Assembly: GCA_964414715.1 (NCBI GenBank)
Contig: CAYPXN010000079.1
Location: 1-6,700 of the forward strand
Direction: 5' to 3'
Source: CAYPXN01 sp964414715
GTDB lineage: Bacteria; UBA10199; JADFYH01
Length of the DNA: 6,700 bases
Of this stretch, positions 1 to 5,765 are shown one piece after another. The notes beneath the pieces are model-generated. The model had not been told where the DNA came from. It searched no databases and worked only from the letters and a program-made list of their open reading frames with translations. A program made the translations under genes and the position numbers. Position 1 is the stretch's first letter. Each line of letters begins with the position of its first letter.

Positions 1-1
1 A

Positions 2-373
2 GAACAGGATAATTTTGTTAATTTGATGACACAATTACTCGAGAAAAAAGGGATTTTGTCAAAAGAACAAAGCAAGGTAAGTGGAAAAAAATATTATGTA
101 AAATATTTGGGAGATACTTATTTGGATCCCCAAAAATCCCGTGCAAAAACTCGTACGCGTATTACGGTTCCCAAAGAAGATGTGGATATATCGATTGATT
201 ATAAACTCCTTAAAAAAGTGAATGACTGGAAAATATTTGATATTATTGTTGATGATGCAAGTTTGGTTGATAACTACAAGTATCAGTTTGATTCCATTAT
301 TTCCAAGCATGGATATCCCGAATTGGTTTCTCGCATGAAAAAGAAACTGACAGACATGGATGCAAAATCCTGA
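2..373 (+). CDS. MlaC/Ttg2D-family phospholipid-binding protein, C-terminal part (5' end outside window)
   Basis: The reading frame is open to the left edge, so the TTG/ATG codons at 23 and 26 are internal rather than starts; about 123 C-terminal residues are visible. The segment DWKIFDIIVDDASLVDNYK followed by a QF.SII..HGY.ELV.R.K pattern is the typical end of the MlaC (Ttg2D, 'toluene tolerance') family. These are soluble periplasmic carriers that shuttle phospholipids between an outer-membrane lipoprotein and an inner-membrane MCE-type ABC transporter (MlaFEDB). Full-length family members are about 200 residues, so roughly the N-terminal 80 residues, including the export signal, are missing here. 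The tail is lysine-rich (MKKKLTDMDAKS). The next gene starts two bases after the stop, so the two are almost certainly one operon. HpnM of hopanoid clusters belongs to the same family and cannot be excluded without the upstream genes. Confidence 0.85.
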   Translation, partial: EQDNFVNLMTQLLEKKGILSKEQSKVSGKKYYVKYLGDTYLDPQKSRAKTRTRITVPKEDVDISIDYKLLKKVNDWKIFDIIVDDASLVDNYKYQFDSIISKHGYPELVSRMKKKLTDMDAKS

Positions 374-375
374 AC

Positions 376-1806
376 ATGAGACAATACAAACGATGTATTA
401 TGATTCTGGCCGATGGTTCTCGGCCAGACGTTTTTGAGGAGCTCTCAAGCGCCGGAGAACTGCCTTATTGTGACGAACTCTTTCGTCAAAAAGGACGTTT
501 CTCTGCGGCGACTTCTGTTTTTCCTTCCACAACAGGGCCTGCTTATCTTCCTTTTTTATCTGGAAATTATCCGGGGACTTGTAATCTTCCAGGGATTCGC
601 TGGTTTGATAAAGAGATCTATGGAAAAGGAAAGCCCAGATTCAGCCGTTTTCGAAGTTACATTGGATTTGAAAGTTTTTTCTTAAATCATGATATTGATC
701 TCAAAACGCCCACCTTGTTTCAATATTTCAATCATCCTGTAAATATTTTTAGTTCGATTAACAAAGGAACTACTTTTAAAGCCAATAAAAGCAAACACAG
801 CCGTATTTGGTATTGGTACTATGCGCATTTGACCGATCGCTGGGGCTTGGTGGATCGGGCTGCAACGGCGAAAATGTTGCAAGCTATCGATGAGGATTTT
901 GATTTTGCTTTTATTGTCTATCCGGGAGTGGATGAGTATTCACATTTTTCTGATCCACAATCTGACAAAACCAAAACTGCTTACCGCTATATCGATTCTG
1001 CTTTGGGTGAAATTGTTGCCAAGTTAAAACAGAAAGGTATCTATGAAGAAACACTCATTGTCTTGGTGAGTGATCATGGCTTATCCAAAACAGATCAACA
1101 TTTTGGCGTGGCCGCTTTTCTGGAAGAACGGAAAATTTCTACATTTTATTATCCCAAAATATTCAAATGGGGCTTTGAAGCAGCGAGTATGGTTTCAGGA
1201 AATGGGATGCTTCATCTTTATTTTCAAGATAAAGAAAACAAGAATGGAAGTAGGGGATGGACGGGTCGTACTTCTTTTGAGGCTTTGGAAAACCAGCGTC
1301 CCCAACTTTTGCAGGATTTGATTGAGCAGGAAGCAATCGATTTGTTGGCGGGACAATCAGAGGATGGCTCGATTATTATTCAGAACAAGCGCGGGAAGGC
1401 AAAAGTTCGAATGGAAGCGGATAAAATCATTTATGAACTACTGGACAAAGACCCTTTCAATTATCCTGTACTTCCCTCGGAAATGACTCTGAAACAAGCC
1501 TTGGATCTCACTTTTCAGACGGAATACCCCGATGCCCTGGTGCAGCTTTGCCAAATTTTTCGTTCATCTCGTACGGGAGATTGGGTTTTATCTTCTGCAA
1601 AGGGTTGGGATTTAAGAAAACGTTTTGAGCATCCTGAGCATAAGTCCACCCATGGAGGTTTAATCAAGGAACATATGTTGATTCCTTTCTATACGAATGC
1701 GGAAATTCCCAACACTCCTGCTCGGAGTGTGGATGTATTTCCCACCGTTCTCAAGCTTCTGGGAAAGGAAATTCCTGAGGGAATTGACGGGATTTCTATC
1801 CTTTAA
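376..1806 (+). CDS. Alkaline phosphatase superfamily protein, type I phosphodiesterase/nucleotide pyrophosphatase-like
   Basis: A 476-residue protein carrying the two-metal active site of the PF01663-type phosphodiesterases. Visible motifs are ILADGSRPDVF near the N-terminus (metal ligand D13), FPSTTGPAYLPFLSG (probable nucleophile T53, by alignment with the NPP motif), YPGVDEYSHF (D186, H190), LVSDHG (D233, H234) and KSTHGG (H426). The C-terminus has the usual VDVFPTVLKLLGKEIP..IDG ending. Such enzymes hydrolyse phosphate mono- or diesters; the substrate here is unknown. No signal peptide or membrane segment is evident, so a cytoplasmic location is likely. ATG at 376 lies two bases after the MlaC stop, without a clear Shine-Dalgarno sequence, which suggests translational coupling; an in-frame ATG at 400 (MILADG) is an alternative start. 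Coupling to an MlaC homologue suggests a role in phospholipid or lipid-phosphate turnover, but that is inference. No terminator follows the stop. Confidence 0.85.
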   Translation: MRQYKRCIMILADGSRPDVFEELSSAGELPYCDELFRQKGRFSAATSVFPSTTGPAYLPFLSGNYPGTCNLPGIRWFDKEIYGKGKPRFSRFRSYIGFESFFLNHDIDLKTPTLFQYFNHPVNIFSSINKGTTFKANKSKHSRIWYWYYAHLTDRWGLVDRAATAKMLQAIDEDFDFAFIVYPGVDEYSHFSDPQSDKTKTAYRYIDSALGEIVAKLKQKGIYEETLIVLVSDHGLSKTDQHFGVAAFLEERKISTFYYPKIFKWGFEAASMVSGNGMLHLYFQDKENKNGSRGWTGRTSFEALENQRPQLLQDLIEQEAIDLLAGQSEDGSIIIQNKRGKAKVRMEADKIIYELLDKDPFNYPVLPSEMTLKQALDLTFQTEYPDALVQLCQIFRSSRTGDWVLSSAKGWDLRKRFEHPEHKSTHGGLIKEHMLIPFYTNAEIPNTPARSVDVFPTVLKLLGKEIPEGIDGISIL

Positions 1807-1816
1807 ACAAACAATC

Positions 1817-1846
1817 TTGACACTCCAAAAGCCTCCATGTTACCCC
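1817..1846 (+). promoter_or_regulatory. Candidate sigma70-type promoter for the fadR-like gene
   Basis: A perfect TTGACA hexamer lies at 1817-1822, in the short gap after the phosphodiesterase stop. The region 16-18 bases downstream (about 1839-1846) is a poor -10 match (TTACCC), so only the -35 element is convincing. If it is used, transcription would start around 1850-1856, inside the palindrome at 1848-1865. A repressor bound there would block the promoter. Confidence 0.35.
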
Positions 1847-1847
1847 C

Positions 1848-1865
1848 TGAATGAATTGTCATTCA
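1848..1865. promoter_or_regulatory. FadR-type operator palindrome (TetR-family fatty acid regulator box)
   Basis: The sequence TGAATGAATTGTCATTCA is a perfect inverted repeat with 7-bp arms TGAATGA/TCATTCA around a 4-bp centre ATTG. From memory, the Bacillus subtilis FadR consensus is TGAATGAMTANTCATTCA; this site matches all but one position. It lies 13-30 bases before the ATG at 1878 of a TetR regulator that resembles Bacillus FadR, and about 26 bases downstream of a TTGACA hexamer. The expected role is autorepression, relieved by long-chain acyl-CoA. No second complete copy was found in the window. Confidence 0.8.
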
Positions 1866-1877
1866 TTTACGGAAGCT

Positions 1878-2480
1878 ATGAGAAATACGGCAGAAAAGAT
1901 ACAAAGTGATAAGTACGAGCGAATTATTCAGGCAGCGACTCGGGTCTTTGCTTCTAAGGGCTTTTATAATGCAAAAGTAGCGGATGTGGCCAGAGAAGCA
2001 GATGTGGCCGATGGGACCATCTATCTCTATTTTAAAAACAAGGATGATCTACTTATCTCCATCTTTGAACACAGTATGGATACTTTTATCCAATCGGTTC
2101 AAAAAACCCTGGAAGAGGTGAGTGATCCTGTTGAAAAACTCCATCGCTTTATTCGCCTGCACTTGGAGTTGGTTCAAAATAATCAAGATATTGCTCAGGT
2201 GTTGCAAATTGAATTGAGACAATCTTCCAAGTTCATGAAGGAATATGCGGCAACCAAGTTCAGGGATTATCTTGATGTGATTTCAAAAATTTTGGAAGAG
2301 GGTCAGAGTAAAGGTGTTTTTAATGCTGCCATTAATCCCGGTATTGTGAAGAGAAGCATTTTTGGCGCAGTGGATGAAATGGCTCTCGATTGGGTTTTGA
2401 TGAAAAAGAAAAAGTATACTATTCAGGAAGTTGCAGACCAGTTGTGCATTCTTTTCACGAATGGGTTAAAAATAAAGTAG
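1878..2480 (+). CDS. fadR: TetR-family transcriptional regulator, FadR-like (fatty acid degradation repressor)
   Basis: With the ATG at 1878 this is a 200-residue protein. The N-terminal TetR helix-turn-helix covers about residues 34-53 (VADVAREADVADGTIYLYFKN), followed by KDDLLISIFE. The ligand domain keeps LQIELRQSS (109-117) and IFGAVDEMALDWV (161-173). These segments resemble Bacillus FadR (VADGTIYLYFKNKED, QLELRQSN, IFGTIDE), whose effector is long-chain acyl-CoA. An upstream in-frame ATG at 1851 would add nine residues, but it lies inside the operator palindrome and close to the predicted transcription start, so 1878 is preferred; its purine run GGAAG is only two bases away, so the start is not certain. 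The gene precedes etfBA in the same direction, the same association as in the Bacillus fadR-fadB-etfB-etfA operon, and is likely autoregulated through the palindrome at 1848-1865. Confidence 0.85.
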   Translation: MRNTAEKIQSDKYERIIQAATRVFASKGFYNAKVADVAREADVADGTIYLYFKNKDDLLISIFEHSMDTFIQSVQKTLEEVSDPVEKLHRFIRLHLELVQNNQDIAQVLQIELRQSSKFMKEYAATKFRDYLDVISKILEEGQSKGVFNAAINPGIVKRSIFGAVDEMALDWVLMKKKKYTIQEVADQLCILFTNGLKIK

Positions 2481-2550
2481 TTCAGCAATCAGAATTAACT
2501 AGTCAGTAGAATAAGATCATTTCCTGCTGAAATTCTGTCTACTGAACTAC
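2477..2550. repeat. Large imperfect inverted repeat with competing internal stems, between fadR and etfB
   Basis: The left arm at 2477-2496 and right arm at 2531-2550 are imperfect reverse complements. A 9-bp perfect block (GTAGTTCAG/CTGAACTAC) and a 7-bp perfect block (CAGAATT/AATTCTG) are separated by a four-base mismatched patch, around a 34-base loop. Two further stems compete with it: TTCAGCA (2481-2487) with TGCTGAA (2525-2531), and TCAGTAGA (2503-2510) with TCTACTGA (2538-2545). The left arm overlaps the fadR stop codon. No T-run follows, so it is not a classical terminator. It could be an mRNA processing or stability element, an attenuator-like leader of etfB, an operator, or a degenerate mobile palindrome. 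Confidence 0.7.
2507..2512 (+). promoter_or_regulatory. Weak candidate -10 element upstream of etfB
   Basis: TAGAAT differs from the sigma70 -10 consensus at one position and lies 57 bases before the etfB start, within the loop of the inverted repeat. No good -35 hexamer is found 16-19 bases upstream. A private etfBA promoter is therefore possible but weakly supported; read-through from the fadR promoter is the alternative. Confidence 0.2.
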
Positions 2551-2557
2551 CAAAACT

Positions 2558-2563
2558 GAGGAG
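2558..2563 (+). promoter_or_regulatory. Ribosome binding site of etfB
   Basis: GAGGAG lies five bases before the ATG at 2569. It is much stronger than the sites of the fadR-like and MFS genes, which suggests high translation of etfB. Confidence 0.75.
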
Positions 2564-2568
2564 TCATT

Positions 2569-3339
2569 ATGAAAATCGGAGTACTTATTAAACAGGTTCC
2601 GGATACGGAAACCAAAATTCGTACCAAGGCTGATGGAAGTGGAATTGAAGCGGATGGTATCAAGTATATTGTCAGCCCTTATTGCGAATTTGCGATTGAA
2701 GAAGGAATTAAAACCAAGGAAAAAAATCCAGGCTCAGAAGTAACGGTCCTTACCATTGGACCTGCGCGTGCAGTCGATGCTTTGCGCACTGCTTTGGCTA
2801 TGGGAGCAGACAAGGCCATTCATATTGATGATGAAGGACAGGCTTTGGATAGTTATTTGACTGCAAAGGTATTGGCAAAAGCCATTCAAGATAACGCTTT
2901 TGATGTCGTGTTTACAGGAAAGCAAGCCATTGATCATGATGCAGGACAAGTCGCTCAACAAGTGGCAGAATTTTTATCATGGCCTCAGGTGATGATTATT
3001 GAAAAAGTTGACTTTGCTGGAAATACCGCTTCCGTCACTCGACGGGTGAGCGGGGGAGCAAAAGAAATCTATGAAGTCGCATTGCCTGCCATTCTCGGTT
3101 GTGAAAAAGGTTTGAATACTCCCCGTTATGCGTCTCTGCCGGGGATTATGAAGGCAAAGAGCAAACCTGTTCAACAATTGAAAGCTTCTGCTTTGAAGGG
3201 AGATGCTTCTGCAAAAGTAGTTTACGGAAATTTCCGTCTTCCCCCTGAAAAAGCACCCGGAAAAGTGATTCCCGGTGAACCTGAAGCAGCGGTGAAAGAA
3301 TTGGTAAAGCTTCTCAGAGAAGAAGCAAAGGTGATTTAA
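2569..3339 (+). CDS. etfB: Electron transfer flavoprotein beta subunit
   Basis: This 256-residue protein is the small subunit of the EtfAB heterodimer, which takes electrons from acyl-CoA dehydrogenases and hands them to a membrane quinone reductase. It begins MKIGVLIKQVPDTETKI, as the family does, and carries the nucleotide-binding motif GKQAIDHD at 117-124. The long signature with SGGAKEIYEVALPA and GLNTPRYASLPGIMKAKSKP at about 158-200 includes the partner-recognition loop around LNTPRYASLP. Its length is normal for the family. The GKQAIDxD motif and human-like recognition loop favour the ordinary, non-bifurcating class with AMP in the beta subunit; that class call is inference. The start is fixed by GAGGAG five bases upstream. 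It is followed after 28 bases by etfA. Cytoplasmic. Confidence 0.97.
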   Translation: MKIGVLIKQVPDTETKIRTKADGSGIEADGIKYIVSPYCEFAIEEGIKTKEKNPGSEVTVLTIGPARAVDALRTALAMGADKAIHIDDEGQALDSYLTAKVLAKAIQDNAFDVVFTGKQAIDHDAGQVAQQVAEFLSWPQVMIIEKVDFAGNTASVTRRVSGGAKEIYEVALPAILGCEKGLNTPRYASLPGIMKAKSKPVQQLKASALKGDASAKVVYGNFRLPPEKAPGKVIPGEPEAAVKELVKLLREEAKVI

Positions 3340-3355
3340 TTTTAAAAGATTTAAT

Positions 3356-3361
3356 GAGGAG
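3356..3361 (+). promoter_or_regulatory. Ribosome binding site of etfA
   Basis: GAGGAG lies six bases before the ATG at 3368, nearly the same as the etfB site. Matched strong sites fit equal production of the two subunits of the heterodimer. Confidence 0.75.
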
Positions 3362-3367
3362 ATTTGT

Positions 3368-4351
3368 ATGGCAAACGTTTTAGTTTTTGCAGAACATCAG
3401 GATGGAAAAGTCAAGAAGTCTGCATTTGAATTGATTAGCAAAGGTGCTGAACTGGCTTCCAAAATTGGAGGACAGGTAGAAGCAGTTTTAGTAGGTGCAG
3501 CAAATGAAGCCTGTGCTCAAGAGCTTGCACAATATGGTGCTCGCAAAGTTTATATTTTGGAAAATGCTGCTTTTGAAAAATACAATACCTTGGCTTATGT
3601 AAAAGCCGTTTCCGATTTGGTGAAGCAGTTGCAACCAGAAATTTTGATTGCTTCTGCTTCTCCGCTGGGAAAAGATTTTTTTCCCCGTTTGGCAGCACGT
3701 TTAGATACAGGGCTTGCTTCTGATTCAGTTGCTTTGAGCATTGATAGCGATGGAAAACTGTTGGCAACCCACCCCATCTATTCTGGAAAAGCATTGGTCG
3801 ATATCAAAATCCCCAATAGCAAACCTCAGATGGCTTTGGTGAGAGCAAATTCCTTGGGAGCAGGAGCTCCTCAGGCGGGAGCGAATGCAGAAGTTATTAA
3901 AATTGCAGCAGATGTAGGTGAAATAAAAGCTCCTATGAAGGAAATGCAGAAGGGGACTTCCAACAAGGCAGATCTTACAGAAGCAGAAATTATTGTTTCC
4001 GGAGGTCGTGCGATGAAAGACGCTGCCAACTTCAAGATTTTGAATGAATTGGCAGACGTGATTGGAGCTACTGTTGGAGCTTCACGTGCTGCAGTAGACT
4101 CTGGTTATGCGCCGCATGACATGCAGGTTGGGCAAACCGGAAAAGTCGTAAACCCAAAACTCTATATTGCTTGTGGTATTTCCGGAGCTATCCAACACTT
4201 GGCGGGAATGAGAACTTCCAAAGTAATTGTGGCGATCAACAAAGATCCGGAAGCCCCGATTTTCAGCAAGGCAGACTATGGTATTGTAGGTGATTTATTT
4301 CAGGTGGTGCCTTTGTTGACACAAGAGTTCAAGAAAGCACTTCAAGAATAA
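3368..4351 (+). CDS. etfA: Electron transfer flavoprotein alpha subunit
   Basis: This 327-residue protein is the FAD-carrying large subunit of ETF. The N-terminal domain (about 1-195) begins MANVLVFAEHQDGKVKKSAFE. The C-terminal FAD domain has SGGRAMK (211-217), GASRAAVD (237-244), QVGQTGK (253-259), the ETF-alpha signature LYIACGISGAIQHLAG (265-280) continuing to VIVAIN, and INKDPEAPIF with ADYGIVGDLFQVVP. These blocks are very close to mitochondrial-type ETF-alpha, supporting the conventional group that serves fatty acyl-CoA dehydrogenases over FixB or bifurcating types. It has no extra N-terminal ferredoxin domain. It is the last gene of the plus-strand unit, 28 bases after etfB, and is followed by a strong terminator at 4389-4421. 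Confidence 0.97.
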   Translation: MANVLVFAEHQDGKVKKSAFELISKGAELASKIGGQVEAVLVGAANEACAQELAQYGARKVYILENAAFEKYNTLAYVKAVSDLVKQLQPEILIASASPLGKDFFPRLAARLDTGLASDSVALSIDSDGKLLATHPIYSGKALVDIKIPNSKPQMALVRANSLGAGAPQAGANAEVIKIAADVGEIKAPMKEMQKGTSNKADLTEAEIIVSGGRAMKDAANFKILNELADVIGATVGASRAAVDSGYAPHDMQVGQTGKVVNPKLYIACGISGAIQHLAGMRTSKVIVAINKDPEAPIFSKADYGIVGDLFQVVPLLTQEFKKALQE

Positions 4352-4388
4352 GAGATAGAGTTTTTTTACATTAGTTTGGAAAATTCCG

Positions 4389-4421
4389 AAAAGCCTGTAA
4401 TGAAAATTACAGGCTTTTTTT
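4389..4421. terminator. Rho-independent terminator after etfA (possibly bidirectional)
   Basis: A 13-bp perfect stem (4389-4401 with 4406-4418, core AAGCCTGTAAT) closes on a GAAA tetraloop and runs into a T-tract to 4421. It lies 38 bases after the etfA stop. The four A residues that open the stem give a short U-tract on the other strand, so it may also stop transcripts of the converging MFS gene, which ends at 4459. Confidence 0.93.
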
Positions 4422-4458
4422 ATACCTACAAAAACGCGTACTTATTGCTGCAAGAATT

Positions 4459-5658
4459 TCATAACTTCTTAAAATTTCTTAACTCAGGAAATTTCCAGGC
4501 CCATGTGGTAACGACGAGAAGGGTTCCCAATCCTCCGATGATGACCGCAGGAACGACTCCAAACCAGGAAGCCGTGAGTCCTGATTCAAATTCCCCAAGT
4601 TCATTGGATGCCCCGATAAAAATAAGATTTACAGCATTTACTCGACCACGCATCTCGTCGGGAGTTTGGGTTTGTACCAAAACACCTCTCACCACGACAC
4701 TCACCATGTCTGCTGCGCCCAAGGCAAAAAGACAGAAGAGAGACCAGTGATAGTTTTTGGAGATACCAAAAAGAATGGTAAAAAGTCCAAAACAGGCAAC
4801 ACAAATCAGCATTGTCTTTCCCGCCTGTTTTAAAGGGGGCATTTTTGTTAGGACGATGGCCATCAAGGTGGCTCCCAGACCGGGAGCAGCGCGGAGCATT
4901 CCTAAACCAGAAGGCCCTACTTTTAATATTTCGTTCGCATAGATGGGAAGCAGTGCGACAGCACCCCCCAGGAGCACTGCAAAAAGATCGAGAGAGATTG
5001 CCCCGAGAATGACTTTCTTTTGAAATACATAGCGAAGACCGGCGAAAACCGTATTCCAGGAAGCCTCACCTAAATTTAGAATTTCTTGTTTGTATTTCAT
5101 GGGAAGAAAACTCAAGAAGGCGAGTATTCTTAATATAACGACGACCCATAAAACATCCATGACCTGACCGCGTAAGGCATACAGCCATCCTGCCAAAGCT
5201 GGTCCCGTAATAAAACCCACTTGCATGGCGGAAGAATTCCAGGCGATGGCACGCGTAAGATGTTCCATGGATACCAAGGAAGGTAAAATGGCTTGGTTGG
5301 GTGGGCCATCGAAAGCGTAGACGGTACCCATCAAAAACAAGATTGTATAAATGGCTGTAAGGGAAGGATGAGGGCGAGTGGCGACATAAATCAAGACCAG
5401 GGTAAGAATGGCTTGGCTAATACGTGTGATCAAGAGAATGTGTCGCCGATTTTTACGATCGGCTACGTGACCGGCAAAAATTGAAAAAAATATTTTGGGA
5501 AGAAAGAGGGAAAGGCCAATGTAGCCCAAGTTTAAAGCGCTTTTCGTGAGTTCAAAAACAAACTGACCCATGGCAAGGTTTACCATGGGTCCTGAAATCA
5601 AAACAAGAAATCGAGAAGTAATAAAGTAGCGAAAGTTTTTGGAACTAAGAATAAACAT
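4459..5658 (-). CDS. Major facilitator superfamily transporter (EntS/MFS_3-like exporter)
   Basis: A 399-residue hydrophobic protein from the ATG at 5658, with a pattern consistent with about 12 membrane helices. The loop between helices 2 and 3 carries the MFS motif GHVADRKNRR (63-72). Other family blocks are ILPSLVSMEHLTRAIAWNSSA with ITGPALAGWL (124-159), GPSGLGMLRAAPGLGA (248-263), TPDEMRGRVNAVN (332-344) and SNELGEFESG (351-360), as in EntS-like exporters. The substrate cannot be told from sequence. The frame extends upstream to a TTG at 5733, but those 25 codons lie within a palindromic repeat and encode an arginine-rich, non-family peptide, so ATG 5658 is preferred; there is no Shine-Dalgarno sequence before it. 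It lies downstream of and codirectional with the iron-sulfur oxidoreductase gene, 107 bases away, and may share its transcript. Confidence 0.87.
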   Translation of the reverse strand: MFILSSKNFRYFITSRFLVLISGPMVNLAMGQFVFELTKSALNLGYIGLSLFLPKIFFSIFAGHVADRKNRRHILLITRISQAILTLVLIYVATRPHPSLTAIYTILFLMGTVYAFDGPPNQAILPSLVSMEHLTRAIAWNSSAMQVGFITGPALAGWLYALRGQVMDVLWVVVILRILAFLSFLPMKYKQEILNLGEASWNTVFAGLRYVFQKKVILGAISLDLFAVLLGGAVALLPIYANEILKVGPSGLGMLRAAPGLGATLMAIVLTKMPPLKQAGKTMLICVACFGLFTILFGISKNYHWSLFCLFALGAADMVSVVVRGVLVQTQTPDEMRGRVNAVNLIFIGASNELGEFESGLTASWFGVVPAVIIGGLGTLLVVTTWAWKFPELRNFKKL

Positions 5659-5659
5659 T

Positions 5660-5756
5660 TTGTCATTGCGAGTCCTGCAAGGCAGGACGCAATCTCGTGA
5701 GTGAACTCGGGGGATCGCCGCGTCGCCCCGCAACGCGGGATTCCTCGCGATGACAA
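5660..5756. repeat. GC-rich cloverleaf-like palindromic repeat element (about 97 bp)
   Basis: The outer arms TTGTCATTGCGAG (5660-5672) and CTCGCGATGACAA (5744-5756) pair over 13 positions with one G-T wobble. Inside are a perfect 7-bp hairpin GTCCTGC/GCAGGAC (5672-5678 with 5682-5688, loop AAG), a middle stem GCAATCTC (5689-5696) with GGGATCGC (5711-5718; one mismatch, one wobble), a GAGT/ACTC mini-hairpin at 5699-5708, and a 5-bp hairpin CCCGC/GCGGG (5727-5731 with 5735-5739). The ends (TGTCATTGCGAG...CTCGCGATGACA) resemble dispersed palindromic repeats common in environmental deltaproteobacterial and candidate-phylum genomes; that comparison is from memory. It is more GC-rich than its surroundings, encodes nothing convincing, and fills almost the whole gap between the two minus-strand genes. 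Its likely nature is a non-autonomous REP/MITE-like element. Confidence 0.8.
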
Positions 5757-5765
5757 TCCGATATA

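Noticed and set aside
23..28. TTG/ATG at 23-28 as the start of a small 116-residue protein
   Set aside because: The frame is open upstream to the window edge and the sequence is only the C-terminal part of an MlaC-type domain, so these codons are internal.
2477..2550. The inverted repeat before etfB as a rho-independent terminator
   Set aside because: The long loop, the mismatched patch and the lack of any T-run after the right arm argue against intrinsic termination.
3435..3794. Minus-strand open frame of 119 codons opposite etfA
   Set aside because: It is a shadow of a strongly conserved gene; the product has no plausible domain or ribosome site.
4041..4051. A TGAATGAATTG sequence identical to the left half and centre of the FadR box
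   Set aside because: It lies inside etfA coding sequence (LNELAD) and lacks the TCATTCA right half, so it is a codon coincidence. A similar half site in the MlaC gene near 219-225 was rejected for the same reason.
5659..5733. N-terminal extension of the MFS protein starting at TTG 5733
   Set aside because: The 25 codons fall inside the palindromic repeat, the peptide does not resemble an MFS N-terminus, and ATG 5658 gives a normal family start. It is kept only as an alternative.
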